Origin: an uncultured Ruminococcus sp.
GTDB taxonomy: Bacteria > Bacillota > Clostridia > Oscillospirales > Ruminococcaceae
Length of the DNA: 64,000 bases
Assembly: GCA_949291125.1 (NCBI GenBank)
Contig: CASEUJ010000015.1
Coordinates: forward strand, 62,001-126,000
Reading direction: 5' to 3'
Below the pieces are notes generated by a model. That model had not been told where the DNA came from and did not search any database. It worked only from the letters and a program-made list of their open reading frames with translations. Shown here piece after piece: positions 51,709 to 61,138 of this stretch. A program made the position numbers and the translations under genes. The first letter of the stretch is position 1; the number at the start of each line of letters is the position of its first letter.

Positions 51709-54700
51709 ATGAAAACAAGGAAAAGCCGTATCTTTAGCTTTCTGACTGCGGCGGTTTTGACGGCAACGGGGATTTTGGCGGGAAGTACTTTTCCGACGAG
51801 AGCGGCGACGAATTTGACTGGCGCAGACGGAAATGATGGACATAGTCCGGTGGAACTCAGCGATGTAACGCTGCTGGTCGGGGATGGAAATTCACTTGCA
51901 GGCAGTACAGTGGCTCAGACGATTACAAATGCGGATAATTACTATTATTTAGGCATTGCAAGTCAATTCAGTATTTTTCTTTCAGGTACATTTACTGCAA
52001 CAAACGCGGATGCCGAAGGAAGAGTTGCAGTCGGTGGTGATCTGGTTTTTGATGGCAATTACAACTATCAGGTCGGAAACGGCGATTTCGCCACTATGAC
52101 CGCGCTGAAAAATACAGAGGAATATCAGGGGATTACTAATTTTGCACATGCCATTGTCGGTGGAAAGCTTCATAACATTTCACCGCTTTCGGGCAGTAGT
52201 GAAAACGGTGGGCGCTCAGATGTAACACTGAGCGGTAATACATGGTACTACCCGGCGGACGAGGACTTATATAAACGTTTTGTCCTGCAAGATGCGACAA
52301 GGTATACAGATTCTACGCATATTACATGGCCGGCTGATGCGGGTTATGTTGCAACAGATACACTATATCAAAATGGCTGTGAACACGATGCTTTCCATCC
52401 AGACGAAGAAGCGCAAATATATGAAGCACAATTGATTGATTTTGAAGCTGAATTTGAAAAGATCTACGAGCGCTCTAAAATTGTTGCAGAGCATGATTCG
52501 ACTGGTACTGTTACACTTTCAAACGGCATCTTGACGCTTACTGCGTCAGAAGGTACAACGGATAAAATTATTTATTTTCATCTGCCTGAGGACGCATCAT
52601 TTGAAAATGTAGATCAGATTCAGTATGTGAATATACCAGATGACGCATACATGGTCGTCACCAGCGAAGAAAAGGATATCCATATAGATACAGCAGATAA
52701 CACCATTGATACAACCATCAACGGAACGTGGATTTCGAATGCGGGGTCTCACAATACAAATAATAATAAAAATTCTTCCCGTATTCTGTATAACTTCCCG
52801 AATGCCACCGATGTATACATTTCGTGTAACTTCAACGGTACCATTCTGGCACCGCATGCAGACGTGACGTCTGAGGAGGAAGCATGCGAAGGTCACCTTT
52901 CCGGTGCGCTGATTGCAAAGTCATTCAGAGGTGGCTTAGAGTTTGGATATCGTCCGTTCCTCGGATTGGTTGAAATTTTAGGCACGGCATCTAATTATAC
53001 GATTGACGTATCGAAAGTTGATGCCGACGGAAAATTTCTGGACGGTGCAACGTTGGGGCTGTACGAATACGACGAACAGACAGAAACGTATGCAGAAACT
53101 CCTGTCAGAACATTTGTGTCTTCCGGGGCTAAAGATACGATAACTGTAGAACCTGGCAGTTATATGCTGAAAGAGGTTAATCCACCCGATGGTTACGTCA
53201 TGTCGGATGAGGCGTATTATTTTGAAGTGACAGAAGGCGACAGGCAGGAAGCGAATATCGATGGCATGACTGAGCCTGTACCGTACACGCCATATGTGAC
53301 ACTGACCGTATATCAAATGGACGACGGGGAGAAAATAGGAAACGCAACATATACTTATTCTGAAATCAGTCTGACAAGAAATGTTTATCAGATAGACGGC
53401 GTTGACTATAAGCTGTCTTTGGACGAGAATGAGATACTTACGGTTAAAGATAGCAATGGTGAAGCTGTCGACGATGCTGTCACTTCGAACTTTAGAGTAG
53501 AAAAAGTAGATGTAAAAGGATATGAAAACGATGATAATTATCAGTCGGGCTATCTGGTATTTTATAATGACAAATTGATCAGCCCAACGATTGATTTGTG
53601 TGCAGTAGAAAATGCCTATGTTACAGAACCGAAAGATGCCAAGGCTCCGAATTTTGAAATCACTAACGAAACCGGTATCTTCTTCCAAAAAGTAGACGAG
53701 GAAGAGAGCCCCCTGACTGGTGCAGATATTGTTTTGCAAGCGGGAGCGATCACAAACGGCGCATTTGAAGAAGATCAATCTGTGGCGGTTGACTGGTGGA
53801 ACTGGAGCAGTACAGACAGTTCGACGGCATTTGGTGTGGATAAACTGAAAGACAATCAGATCTACCGCATTTATGAGGTAACGCCGCCGGAAGGCTATGA
53901 CTATCAGAATGACTTGTATCTGGAAAAGATGGATGATACGGTCTATTGGACTTCTGTCGCGCACGATACTGTCCCGGCCGGAGCGCCCACAAGCTGGACG
54001 GAAATCAATATGACAACTCTCGATGGTCGTACTCTGACTATGGAAGATGTAAAGATCACTGGTGCAAAAGTGCAACTGAAGAAGGTAAATTCTGACACCC
54101 ATAAAATTGTTTCAGGCGCAACGCTAGAATTGTGGAAAGACGGCGAAAATCAGCCCATGAAAACTTTCAAGGAGTTTAATGGTGATGAACTTCTGGATGG
54201 ATACCTTGAACCGGGCGTGTATTATATTGTTGAGACTGATGCACCGGATGGCTATCTGACGGATCAGGAAAACGTAAAGCATTATTTTACAGTATACAAT
54301 GATGATTTTTCTGTAAAAGCTGGAAAACCAACTGTTGTTGTCGATTCCAGTCCAACAAATAATGAAGAAACCTATTTTGGCGAGATGTATGCCAACAAAG
54401 AAATTTCAAAAATAGAAGTTGATGTTACAAGTGTAGAATGGGGAGCAGGTGGTATTCAGTTCAAACCTGTTGGCGATGAAACTGTATCTGAATCAACTAC
54501 TCTTACTGTCGGCACGAATGAAATCACTCCGAGTTCACTTTCTTTCGGCGATAGCGGCAGAATGAAAATCACATTCTGGAATGCAACAATCACAGAAATC
54601 CGCTATTACTTTGAAACCGAAGAAGACAGCGCAAGCGATCTGGAGGATTCTGTACTGGATATTACACCTGATGGTAATACGGTTGCAATTGCCCTGCCAA

Positions 54701-57700
54701 ACACAAAAGATGGTGAGGATGAAACCTCAACCATTCAAATCAATAAAACCGACATGACCGGTGAAAAGACTCTGCCCAATGCATCCATGAAACTGACGGC
54801 AGAAGATCAAAGCGTCGATCTGACCGGCGTAGAGCTTACTGGTGCTATGCAGATATTGCCGATGGAGGAGGATTATATTCTGGCATGGACATCGGAAACC
54901 GGCGAAACGACCCTGACTGGTCTGCCGGCCGGCACTTACACCCTCGAAGAAACTGCCGCACCGGACGGCTATACGCTTGTGACGACGACTTTCCGGTTTA
55001 CGGTAGATGCCACCGGTAACGTCACCGAAAGCAGCATTCTGGATGCCGACGGCAACCCGGTTGCGGATAGCCCGGACTTTGACGCAAGCGACAATGGGAT
55101 CACCGTGGCAGACGCGGTTTCAGAGATCTCGATTAGTAAGCTTGGCTTCGGCGGAATTGAGGTCGAGGGCGCAGAGATGACTCTGACGCTGGACACCGAT
55201 GCCGAAACGCCCTTTGCAGAAGTCACCGCAACGCAGGGCAACACCATCCTGACGGCGGACGGCACGGATGACGATGATTTCGAGATTGCCGGCAATGTGA
55301 TTTCCTTTACTTCGGGTCTGGAAGATACAGTTCTGACCCAGCTCCCCGATGGCAATTATACCCTGGAAGAAGTCACTGCACCGGACGGCTATACTCTGGT
55401 GACTTCCACCTTTACGTTTACCATTGAGAATGGCGTCATTACCGACACCTACACCGAGACCGATGGCTTTACCGTAACGGACGGCGACACCATCACCGTC
55501 ACCGATGACATCTCCCGGATCACGATCTCCAAGATGGATATCACCGGCGAAGCGGATGTTTCCGGCGCGACCATTGAGATTACCAACGAGGCGATTACCG
55601 ACTGGACAGATATTCTGGCTCAGAATCCGGCTCTGACGGCAACGGTCAATGGCGTATCCTGGACTTCAAACGGCACGGATCTGGTGATCCAGGGACTGCC
55701 CGACGGCACCTATACCTTACAGGAAACCGGCGAGGAATTTGAGTCTGGCGGCGTAACTTATAGCGTCATCGACTCTACCGTCACATTCATTATCGATAAC
55801 GGCGTTATCACTGGTATAACGGATGAAGATGGCAACGCCATTCCCACCGCACCTGTGGAAGACGCCACCGACGGCTATTACTATTATGACGCCGCGTCGG
55901 ATACGATTGTAGTTTGCGACGCAGTGGCAGTGGCAGTGACGTCCACGTCAACAACACCGACCACAACCACCACGACAACCACCACGACAACCACCACGAC
56001 AACCACCACGACAACCACCACCACAACGACTACCACTACCACTACCACAACGACCACGACCACTATCACATCAACATCAACAACGGCTTCAACAACAGCA
56101 TCAACGACGGTTACATCCGCAGGACCCACGACAACATCTTCTCAGACAACGCAGACAACATCAACAACTGTATCAACTGCGCTGACGACTACGGCGACTT
56201 CTGCCGGACCGACGACAGCATCATCAACCACACCGGCTGTGACAACTACGCTGACGACTACGGCGACTTCTGCCGGACCGACGACAACATCATCAACCGC
56301 ACCGGCTGTGACAACTACGCTGACGACTACGGCAACTTCTGCCGGACCGACGACAACATCATCAACCGCACCGACTGTGACAACTACGGTAACGACTACG
56401 GCGGCTTCTGCCGGATCGACGACGTCGGAAATCACAACGACGACAGCTGTTGTCACCACAGCAACGACCACAACAGAAACGACAGTTACCACTTCTGTCA
56501 CACCGACAGAAACCATCACATCAACTACTGTCACCACAACAACTGCGACGGCGGCCACGACTACAACCGCTGTTACGGCAATGACGACGACAACGATTGT
56601 GACTTATGAGATCTATGTTGATAAACAAGAGATTGCCGGCGGCGAAAAGACAGGTGCAGAAGTTATTGGCGCGGCGCTCGAAGTAGTCGACACAGACGGA
56701 AATGTAATCGACAGCTGGATCTCCGACGGTTCTCGCCATTGGATTGGCGGACTGGAGGAAGGCGTAATCTATACGCTGACTGAAACAGGCGCTCCGGATG
56801 GTTATGCCTATGCGGAATCGATTCGGTTTACATGGCGCGACGGTGCTGTTTGGATCGTGGAATCCGACGATAGTCTGACAGCTGTGGTCGACGGTACGAT
56901 CGTGATGTATGATGAACGCATTGTGGAAACTATGACTACGACCATCGAAACGACAGTACAGACAACGACACAGGTTGTGACATATGACATTCATATCAGC
57001 AAGCAGGAAATTTTAGACGGTGTGGAAACCGGCAAGGAAGTGCCGGGCGCATCGCTTGAACTGCGCAGCGAAGATGGTACACTGATCGATGCGTGGATTT
57101 CTGGCGACGAACCGCATTACATCGAGGGACTGACCGAAGGTATCCTCTATACGTTGACTGAAACGCTTGCACCGGAAGGATATGAAATCGCTGAATCAAT
57201 CTCGTTCATCATCACTGATGGTAATGTCTTTCTCGTTGAAGATGGTACGCATACACAAGCTGATTTTACAATCGTGATGCTTGACCGCTATGTGACAACA
57301 CAAACTACAACGACAGCTGCTACAACGACAGAATCGGTCACCACCGCGGCAACAACATCTGCGGCAACGACCGAGGTAACTACGACCACCGCGACGACAG
57401 CAAAAACGACTACAACGGTGATGACAACAGAAACGACCCAGACCACAACGCTTGATTTGGTAATGGATGAAACGGTATCGTTTACCACGACACGATCTTC
57501 TGACACTACCAACAGTACGACCACAGCGATGACCACACAGACATCTCCCACTCGGACACAGTCCGCGGGCACGAGTTCGAGTAACAGAACTAACACAAGC
57601 TCTGGCTTGAACCGCACCAACACATCGAGCTCACCGAAGACCGGTGATCGCACGATTTATTCGCTTGGCATTGTCGGTGGATTGGGACTATTGATCGCGG

Positions 57701-57729
57701 CGGCGGCAGTGATGCAGAAAAAGCGGTAA
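51709..57729 (+). CDS. Giant sortase-anchored surface protein: choice-of-anchor A, SpaA-like repeats, threonine-rich linkers
   Basis: 2006 residues from ATG 51709 (AGGAGG 8 bases upstream). Signal peptide about 1-33. Residues about 36-424 are a choice-of-anchor A domain (GRVAVGGDLVF, SGALIAKSFRGG). About eight SpaA/prealbumin-like domains follow (near 429, 658, 785, 1007, 1139, 1271, 1632 and 1758), each ending in an E-box such as YxLxETxAPDGY, the site for internal isopeptide bonds. Residues about 1408-1631 are a Thr-rich stalk with 35 Thr in a row and 23-residue repeats; a second Thr-rich stalk spans about 1862-1965. The end is SPKTGD (residue 1975), a membrane span and KKR, a sortase signal in which the usual leucine is serine. 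It is probably a long adhesin or pilus-like stalk, perhaps glycosylated at Thr. No sortase gene is near. Confidence 0.93.
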   Translation: MKTRKSRIFSFLTAAVLTATGILAGSTFPTRAATNLTGADGNDGHSPVELSDVTLLVGDGNSLAGSTVAQTITNADNYYYLGIASQFSIFLSGTFTATNADAEGRVAVGGDLVFDGNYNYQVGNGDFATMTALKNTEEYQGITNFAHAIVGGKLHNISPLSGSSENGGRSDVTLSGNTWYYPADEDLYKRFVLQDATRYTDSTHITWPADAGYVATDTLYQNGCEHDAFHPDEEAQIYEAQLIDFEAEFEKIYERSKIVAEHDSTGTVTLSNGILTLTASEGTTDKIIYFHLPEDASFENVDQIQYVNIPDDAYMVVTSEEKDIHIDTADNTIDTTINGTWISNAGSHNTNNNKNSSRILYNFPNATDVYISCNFNGTILAPHADVTSEEEACEGHLSGALIAKSFRGGLEFGYRPFLGLVEILGTASNYTIDVSKVDADGKFLDGATLGLYEYDEQTETYAETPVRTFVSSGAKDTITVEPGSYMLKEVNPPDGYVMSDEAYYFEVTEGDRQEANIDGMTEPVPYTPYVTLTVYQMDDGEKIGNATYTYSEISLTRNVYQIDGVDYKLSLDENEILTVKDSNGEAVDDAVTSNFRVEKVDVKGYENDDNYQSGYLVFYNDKLISPTIDLCAVENAYVTEPKDAKAPNFEITNETGIFFQKVDEEESPLTGADIVLQAGAITNGAFEEDQSVAVDWWNWSSTDSSTAFGVDKLKDNQIYRIYEVTPPEGYDYQNDLYLEKMDDTVYWTSVAHDTVPAGAPTSWTEINMTTLDGRTLTMEDVKITGAKVQLKKVNSDTHKIVSGATLELWKDGENQPMKTFKEFNGDELLDGYLEPGVYYIVETDAPDGYLTDQENVKHYFTVYNDDFSVKAGKPTVVVDSSPTNNEETYFGEMYANKEISKIEVDVTSVEWGAGGIQFKPVGDETVSESTTLTVGTNEITPSSLSFGDSGRMKITFWNATITEIRYYFETEEDSASDLEDSVLDITPDGNTVAIALPNTKDGEDETSTIQINKTDMTGEKTLPNASMKLTAEDQSVDLTGVELTGAMQILPMEEDYILAWTSETGETTLTGLPAGTYTLEETAAPDGYTLVTTTFRFTVDATGNVTESSILDADGNPVADSPDFDASDNGITVADAVSEISISKLGFGGIEVEGAEMTLTLDTDAETPFAEVTATQGNTILTADGTDDDDFEIAGNVISFTSGLEDTVLTQLPDGNYTLEEVTAPDGYTLVTSTFTFTIENGVITDTYTETDGFTVTDGDTITVTDDISRITISKMDITGEADVSGATIEITNEAITDWTDILAQNPALTATVNGVSWTSNGTDLVIQGLPDGTYTLQETGEEFESGGVTYSVIDSTVTFIIDNGVITGITDEDGNAIPTAPVEDATDGYYYYDAASDTIVVCDAVAVAVTSTSTTPTTTTTTTTTTTTTTTTTTTTTTTTTTTTTTTTTTTITSTSTTASTTASTTVTSAGPTTTSSQTTQTTSTTVSTALTTTATSAGPTTASSTTPAVTTTLTTTATSAGPTTTSSTAPAVTTTLTTTATSAGPTTTSSTAPTVTTTVTTTAASAGSTTSEITTTTAVVTTATTTTETTVTTSVTPTETITSTTVTTTTATAATTTTAVTAMTTTTIVTYEIYVDKQEIAGGEKTGAEVIGAALEVVDTDGNVIDSWISDGSRHWIGGLEEGVIYTLTETGAPDGYAYAESIRFTWRDGAVWIVESDDSLTAVVDGTIVMYDERIVETMTTTIETTVQTTTQVVTYDIHISKQEILDGVETGKEVPGASLELRSEDGTLIDAWISGDEPHYIEGLTEGILYTLTETLAPEGYEIAESISFIITDGNVFLVEDGTHTQADFTIVMLDRYVTTQTTTTAATTTESVTTAATTSAATTEVTTTTATTAKTTTTVMTTETTQTTTLDLVMDETVSFTTTRSSDTTNSTTTAMTTQTSPTRTQSAGTSSSNRTNTSSGLNRTNTSSSPKTGDRTIYSLGIVGGLGLLIAAAAVMQKKR
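55960..56064 (+). repeat. Poly-threonine microsatellite, 35 consecutive Thr codons
   Basis: ACN codons only; much of it is a 12-base unit (ACCACCACGACA). The third positions vary over ACA/ACC/ACG/ACT, so the Thr run is kept by selection on protein rather than by simple slippage alone. Length may vary between strains. Confidence 0.95.
56182..56426 (+). repeat. 69-bp tandem repeat (3 full copies and a partial fourth)
   Basis: Copies start at 56182, 56251 and 56320, with a partial copy from 56389. Each codes for 23 residues of the type LTTTATSAGPTTTSSTAPA plus VTT. Copies differ by only a few bases, indicating recent duplication in the stalk of the surface protein. Confidence 0.95.
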
Positions 57730-57812
57730 CGCCCGTATCATGCAGCATCTGAAAGGCTTGCATATGGAACAGCATAGAACCGATAACCTATAAAACTGCG
57801 CGAGATCGCGAC

Positions 57813-57853
57813 GCACTCTTCTGTGACATCTTTGTCATGGAAGAGTGCTTTTT
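57813..57853 (+). terminator. Terminator of the surface-protein gene
   Basis: GCACTCTTC pairs with GAAGAGTGC, with an inner TGAC/GTCA stem, followed by TTTTT. Confidence 0.92.
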
Positions 57854-57886
57854 GCATCCGGAACAGAAAAAAGTCCGGTCTGACCA

Positions 57887-57915
57887 TTGACAAATTACTG
57901 GAAATCGCATATAAT
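57887..57915 (+). promoter_or_regulatory. Promoter of the T-box/cysE operon
   Basis: TTGACA (57887-57892), 17-base spacer, TATAAT (57910-57915). A short CCGCAT/ATGCGG hairpin followed by TTTTTT (57928-57960) lies just after it. Confidence 0.88.
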
Positions 57916-57987
57916 AAAACTATGACATCGCCGCATGATCGTGATGCGGGATTGCTTTTTTCATTTGAATCGAACAACAACGCAGCA

Positions 57988-58219
57988 GTTAGAGTAATGA
58001 CAGCGCGTCCGCACAGAGAGCGCCGGGGCGGTGAGACGGCGACGGACACTGGAAATGAAGTGCAACTGTTAGTTGGCGCGGGGAATCCGGCGTGCCGGTA
58101 GTATCTGCGTCCGTCTTTGCCACGTTACGGCGGCTTTGAGTGAGAAATCAGAGTGGAACCGCGGGAAGTTCATACCGCCTCTGTGGGTGCATATACTGCA
58201 TTTGCAGAGGTGGTTTTTT
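57988..58219 (+). promoter_or_regulatory. T-box leader with cysteine specifier
   Basis: Stem I holds CAGAGAGCGCCGGGGCGGTG, and a specifier loop GGAAATGAAG-TGC-AAC, where TGC (58061-58063) would pair with tRNA-Cys. The T-box sequence GAGTGGAACCGCGGG lies at 58151-58165. It is followed by the terminator ACCGCCTCTG/CAGAGGTGGT with TTTTTT (58174-58219), mutually exclusive with the antiterminator. Uncharged tRNA-Cys should turn on cysE and the genes behind it, which matches their function. Confidence 0.93.
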
Positions 58220-58298
58220 GTTTGTCCGGTTCTCGTCGGTCTGTGCATAAAAATAACTGTTGCTGATATATTGGAGAAAGAATATGAGGTGAGACATC

Positions 58299-58970
58299 AT
58301 GCTGAAAAAACTTCGAGAAGATATTGCGATCGTTAAAGAAAAAGACCCTGCCGCACGCAGCAGTCTGGAGATTTTTCTGACCTACTCTGGACTAAAAGCG
58401 GTGCGCAGCTATCGGCGTGCCAACTGGTTTTATCGGCATAAATGGTTTACGATCGCCAGGATCATTTCTCAGCGTGCCCGGCACAAGACCGGCATCGAGA
58501 TCCACCCCGGCGCACAGATCGGCAAGGGACTCTTCATCGACCACGGCATGGGCGTAGTGATCGGCGAAACTACCGTGATCGGCGACAATTGCCTGCTCTA
58601 TCAGGGCGTGACACTCGGCGGTACGGGCAAGGATAAGGGCAAGCGCCACCCGACACTTGGCGACAACGTCATGGTCGGTGCCGGTGCAAAAGTGTTAGGA
58701 CCGATCCGGATCGGGAATAATGTCAAAGTCGCGGCGAATGCCGTTGTCTTAAAAGACATCCCCGATAACTGCACCGCCGTCGGTGTTCCGGCGCGGATTG
58801 CACGGTGTGAGGGACAACGCGTGGAACAGGATCTCGACCAGATCCACATGCCCGACTTGACCATGGAAGACATCACGATGCTCAAGCGTGCCGTCAAGTG
58901 CCTGCGTGATGAGATGACAGAGCTGGAACAGCAGAGCAATCTGTCCGACGCGCCGGAACAGAAATCATAA
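58299..58970 (+). CDS. cysE: Serine O-acetyltransferase
   Basis: 223 residues. It makes O-acetylserine from serine and acetyl-CoA, the first step of cysteine synthesis. The N-terminal helical region (about 1-65) leads into the left-handed beta-helix of hexapeptide repeats, [20 protein letters not shown] and [20 protein letters not shown], with catalytic His in IDHGMG. The loop [20 protein letters not shown] is typical of CysE. The C-terminal acidic tail may bind O-acetylserine sulfhydrylase, which is not in the window. It is controlled by the Cys T-box and followed by a HAD gene and cysS. Confidence 0.97.
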   Translation: MLKKLREDIAIVKEKDPAARSSLEIFLTYSGLKAVRSYRRANWFYRHKWFTIARIISQRARHKTGIEIHPGAQIGKGLFIDHGMGVVIGETTVIGDNCLLYQGVTLGGTGKDKGKRHPTLGDNVMVGAGAKVLGPIRIGNNVKVAANAVVLKDIPDNCTAVGVPARIARCEGQRVEQDLDQIHMPDLTMEDITMLKRAVKCLRDEMTELEQQSNLSDAPEQKS

Positions 58971-59002
58971 CCGCTAAAAATAGAAGGGAAGTGCATAAAG
59001 CC

Positions 59003-59659
59003 ATGGGGCAGTGCAAAAGCGTCGTATTTGATATGGACGGTGTGTTGTTCGACTCTGAAGCACTTGTGATTGCATGCTGGGAAGAAGTCGCGCAGAAATA
59101 TGCCATTCCGGATATCCAGAAGATTTGTCGACGGTGTTTGGGCAGCAATGCGACGGCATCTCGGGAGATGTTTCTTGCGTACTACGGTGCGGAGTTTCCC
59201 TACGATGAATATAAACGCGAAATGTCCGACCGATACTGGGATGCCGTTCGGGTCGGCAAACTCATGCTCAAACCCGGCGTGCGTGAAATTTTAGCGGCGT
59301 TGAAACAGCATGGCTTTCTGACGGCAATTGCATCTTCGACCCGGCGTGCGGTGATCTGTGAACAAGTGGGGCAGTTTGGGCTATTGAAATTCTTTGACCA
59401 GATCATTGGCGGCGATGAGGTGCACCACAGCAAGCCCCATCCAGAGATCTATCAGAAGGCATGTGAAGCTCTAGATGTTGCGCCGGAAACAGCATATGCG
59501 GTGGAGGATTCCTATAACGGCATTCGCAGTGCATACGCCGCCGGGCTCCACCCGATCCTAATTCCCGACCTGCTGCCGCCGGATGCAGAGATGCAGCAGC
59601 TGGCAGAGCATATCTTTCCGCAGATGCAAGCGTTTCAGGAATTTTTATTTTCGAAATAA
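59003..59659 (+). CDS. HAD-superfamily phosphatase (beta-phosphoglucomutase-like)
   Basis: 218 residues from ATG 59003; a GTG at 58991 overlaps the GAAGGGAA ribosome-binding site and is less likely. Motif I is VVFDMDGVLFDSE, the cap is helical, motif II IASSTRR, motif III SKPHPEIYQKA, motif IV VEDSYNGIRSA, all typical of the subfamily IA phosphatase or mutase group. Substrate is unknown. It sits between cysE and cysS in the T-box operon; a role in cysteine metabolism is not evident. Confidence 0.9.
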   Translation: MGQCKSVVFDMDGVLFDSEALVIACWEEVAQKYAIPDIQKICRRCLGSNATASREMFLAYYGAEFPYDEYKREMSDRYWDAVRVGKLMLKPGVREILAALKQHGFLTAIASSTRRAVICEQVGQFGLLKFFDQIIGGDEVHHSKPHPEIYQKACEALDVAPETAYAVEDSYNGIRSAYAAGLHPILIPDLLPPDAEMQQLAEHIFPQMQAFQEFLFSK

Positions 59660-59719
59660 GTCGACTGCTGCGCCGTCTGGCGTGGCTACATATCAATCCA
59701 TACAAAGGAGCAAACTGCC

Positions 59720-61123
59720 ATGCAGATTTATAACACACTCACTCGAAAAAAAGAAGAACTCATTCCCATCGAGCCGAACCATGTCAAAATTTATGCCTGC
59801 GGTCCGACGGTGTATAACTATATCCACATCGGGAATGCACGTCCGATCTGCGCATTTGACGTGTTGCGCCGCTATCTGAAGTTCCGCGGCTATCAGGTGA
59901 CCTATGTCCAGAACTTCACGGATGTGGACGATAAAATCATCAAAAAGGCAAACGAGGAATGCGTCCCGGCGTCTGAGATTGCTTCGCGCTATATTGCGGA
60001 ATACAAAACCGATGCCCACGGACTGAATGTCATGGATGCCGATGTGCACCCGACCGTGACAAACAGCATGGATCTGATCATTGACATTGTTCAAAATCTG
60101 GTGGACACCGGACACGCCTATCCGACTTCAAACGGCGATGTCTACTTCCGCACCGCCTCTTTCCCGGAATACGGCAAACTCTCCGGCCAGCCAATAGAAG
60201 AGCTCCAGGCCGGTGCACGGATCGAAGTAGGGGATGAAAAGGAAAGCCCTCTGGACTTCGCCGTGTGGAAAGCGGCAAAGCCCGGCGAGCCGTACTGGGA
60301 TTCGCCGTGGGGCAAGGGCAGACCCGGCTGGCACATCGAGTGCTCTGCTATGTCCTGCCATTATCTGGGTAAGACTTTTGACCTCCACTGCGGCGGTCAG
60401 GATCTGATCTTTCCACACCATGAAAATGAAATTGCCCAGAGCGAGGCGGCAAACGGCGTGCCTTTTGCGCACTACTGGATGCACAATGGCTATATCAACA
60501 TTGGCAACAAAAAGATGTCGAAATCGCTTGGCAACTTTTTCACCGTGCGCGAAGTGGCAGAGAAATATGGCTATGAAGTTATCCGCTATATGATGGTACA
60601 GGCACACTATCGCAGCCCGATCAACTATTGCAAGGAGCTGCTCGATGCGTGCAAGGCGTCGCTTGAGCGGCTCTATGCCTGCCGGGATACGCTGGATCGT
60701 GCCATCGGCGCGGCAAACTCCGGCACGGTTTCGCCGGAGGCAAAAGAAATTTTCGACAAGCGCAGAGCGCAGTTCATCACCGCTATGGACGACGACCTGA
60801 ATACTGCCGACGGCATGACGGCAATCTTTGAGTTGGTGCGCGAACTCAACCGCATGAGCGCCGACAGCACGACCCCGAAGGAACAGCTAGAAGCCGGTGC
60901 GGCATTGTTTGATGAACTCACTGGCGTAATGGGTCTGCTCTACAACCGCAAGGCGGCGGATGCCATTCCGTCAGAGGTGCTGGAACTGGTGGAACAGCGC
61001 AAGGCTGCTAGAAAGGTCAAGGACTTTGCCGAGGCTGACCGGCTTCGGGATGCCATTGCTGCTTTGGGCTATGCTGTCCGTGAAACCAGACAGGGTACTG
61101 AGATTACCAAGACCACAGACTAA
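59720..61123 (+). CDS. cysS: Cysteinyl-tRNA synthetase
   Basis: 467 residues, class I. HIGH motif HIGN in YIHIGNAR, zinc-site ACGPTVYNY, WHIECSAMSCHYLG, GGQDLIFPHHENEIAQSE and KMSKSLGN. The C-terminal anticodon-binding helices end with RKVKDFAEADRLRDAIAALG. RBS AAAGGAG before ATG 59720. It lies at the end of the T-box operon, so charging of tRNA-Cys feeds back on cysE and cysS together. Confidence 0.98.
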   Translation: MQIYNTLTRKKEELIPIEPNHVKIYACGPTVYNYIHIGNARPICAFDVLRRYLKFRGYQVTYVQNFTDVDDKIIKKANEECVPASEIASRYIAEYKTDAHGLNVMDADVHPTVTNSMDLIIDIVQNLVDTGHAYPTSNGDVYFRTASFPEYGKLSGQPIEELQAGARIEVGDEKESPLDFAVWKAAKPGEPYWDSPWGKGRPGWHIECSAMSCHYLGKTFDLHCGGQDLIFPHHENEIAQSEAANGVPFAHYWMHNGYINIGNKKMSKSLGNFFTVREVAEKYGYEVIRYMMVQAHYRSPINYCKELLDACKASLERLYACRDTLDRAIGAANSGTVSPEAKEIFDKRRAQFITAMDDDLNTADGMTAIFELVRELNRMSADSTTPKEQLEAGAALFDELTGVMGLLYNRKAADAIPSEVLELVEQRKAARKVKDFAEADRLRDAIAALGYAVRETRQGTEITKTTD

Positions 61124-61138
61124 AAAGCGAGGCATTAT

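Noticed and set aside
52978-54102. 374-codon minus-strand open frame in the surface-protein gene
   Set aside because: Antisense shadow; the plus strand has clear domains here.
55884-56129. Minus-strand open frame made almost only of valine
   Set aside because: It is the complement of the threonine codon run; no RBS or coding features.
55914-56609. Plus-strand open frame rich in His, Asn and Asp
   Set aside because: Shifted reading of the Thr-rich repeats of the surface-protein gene.
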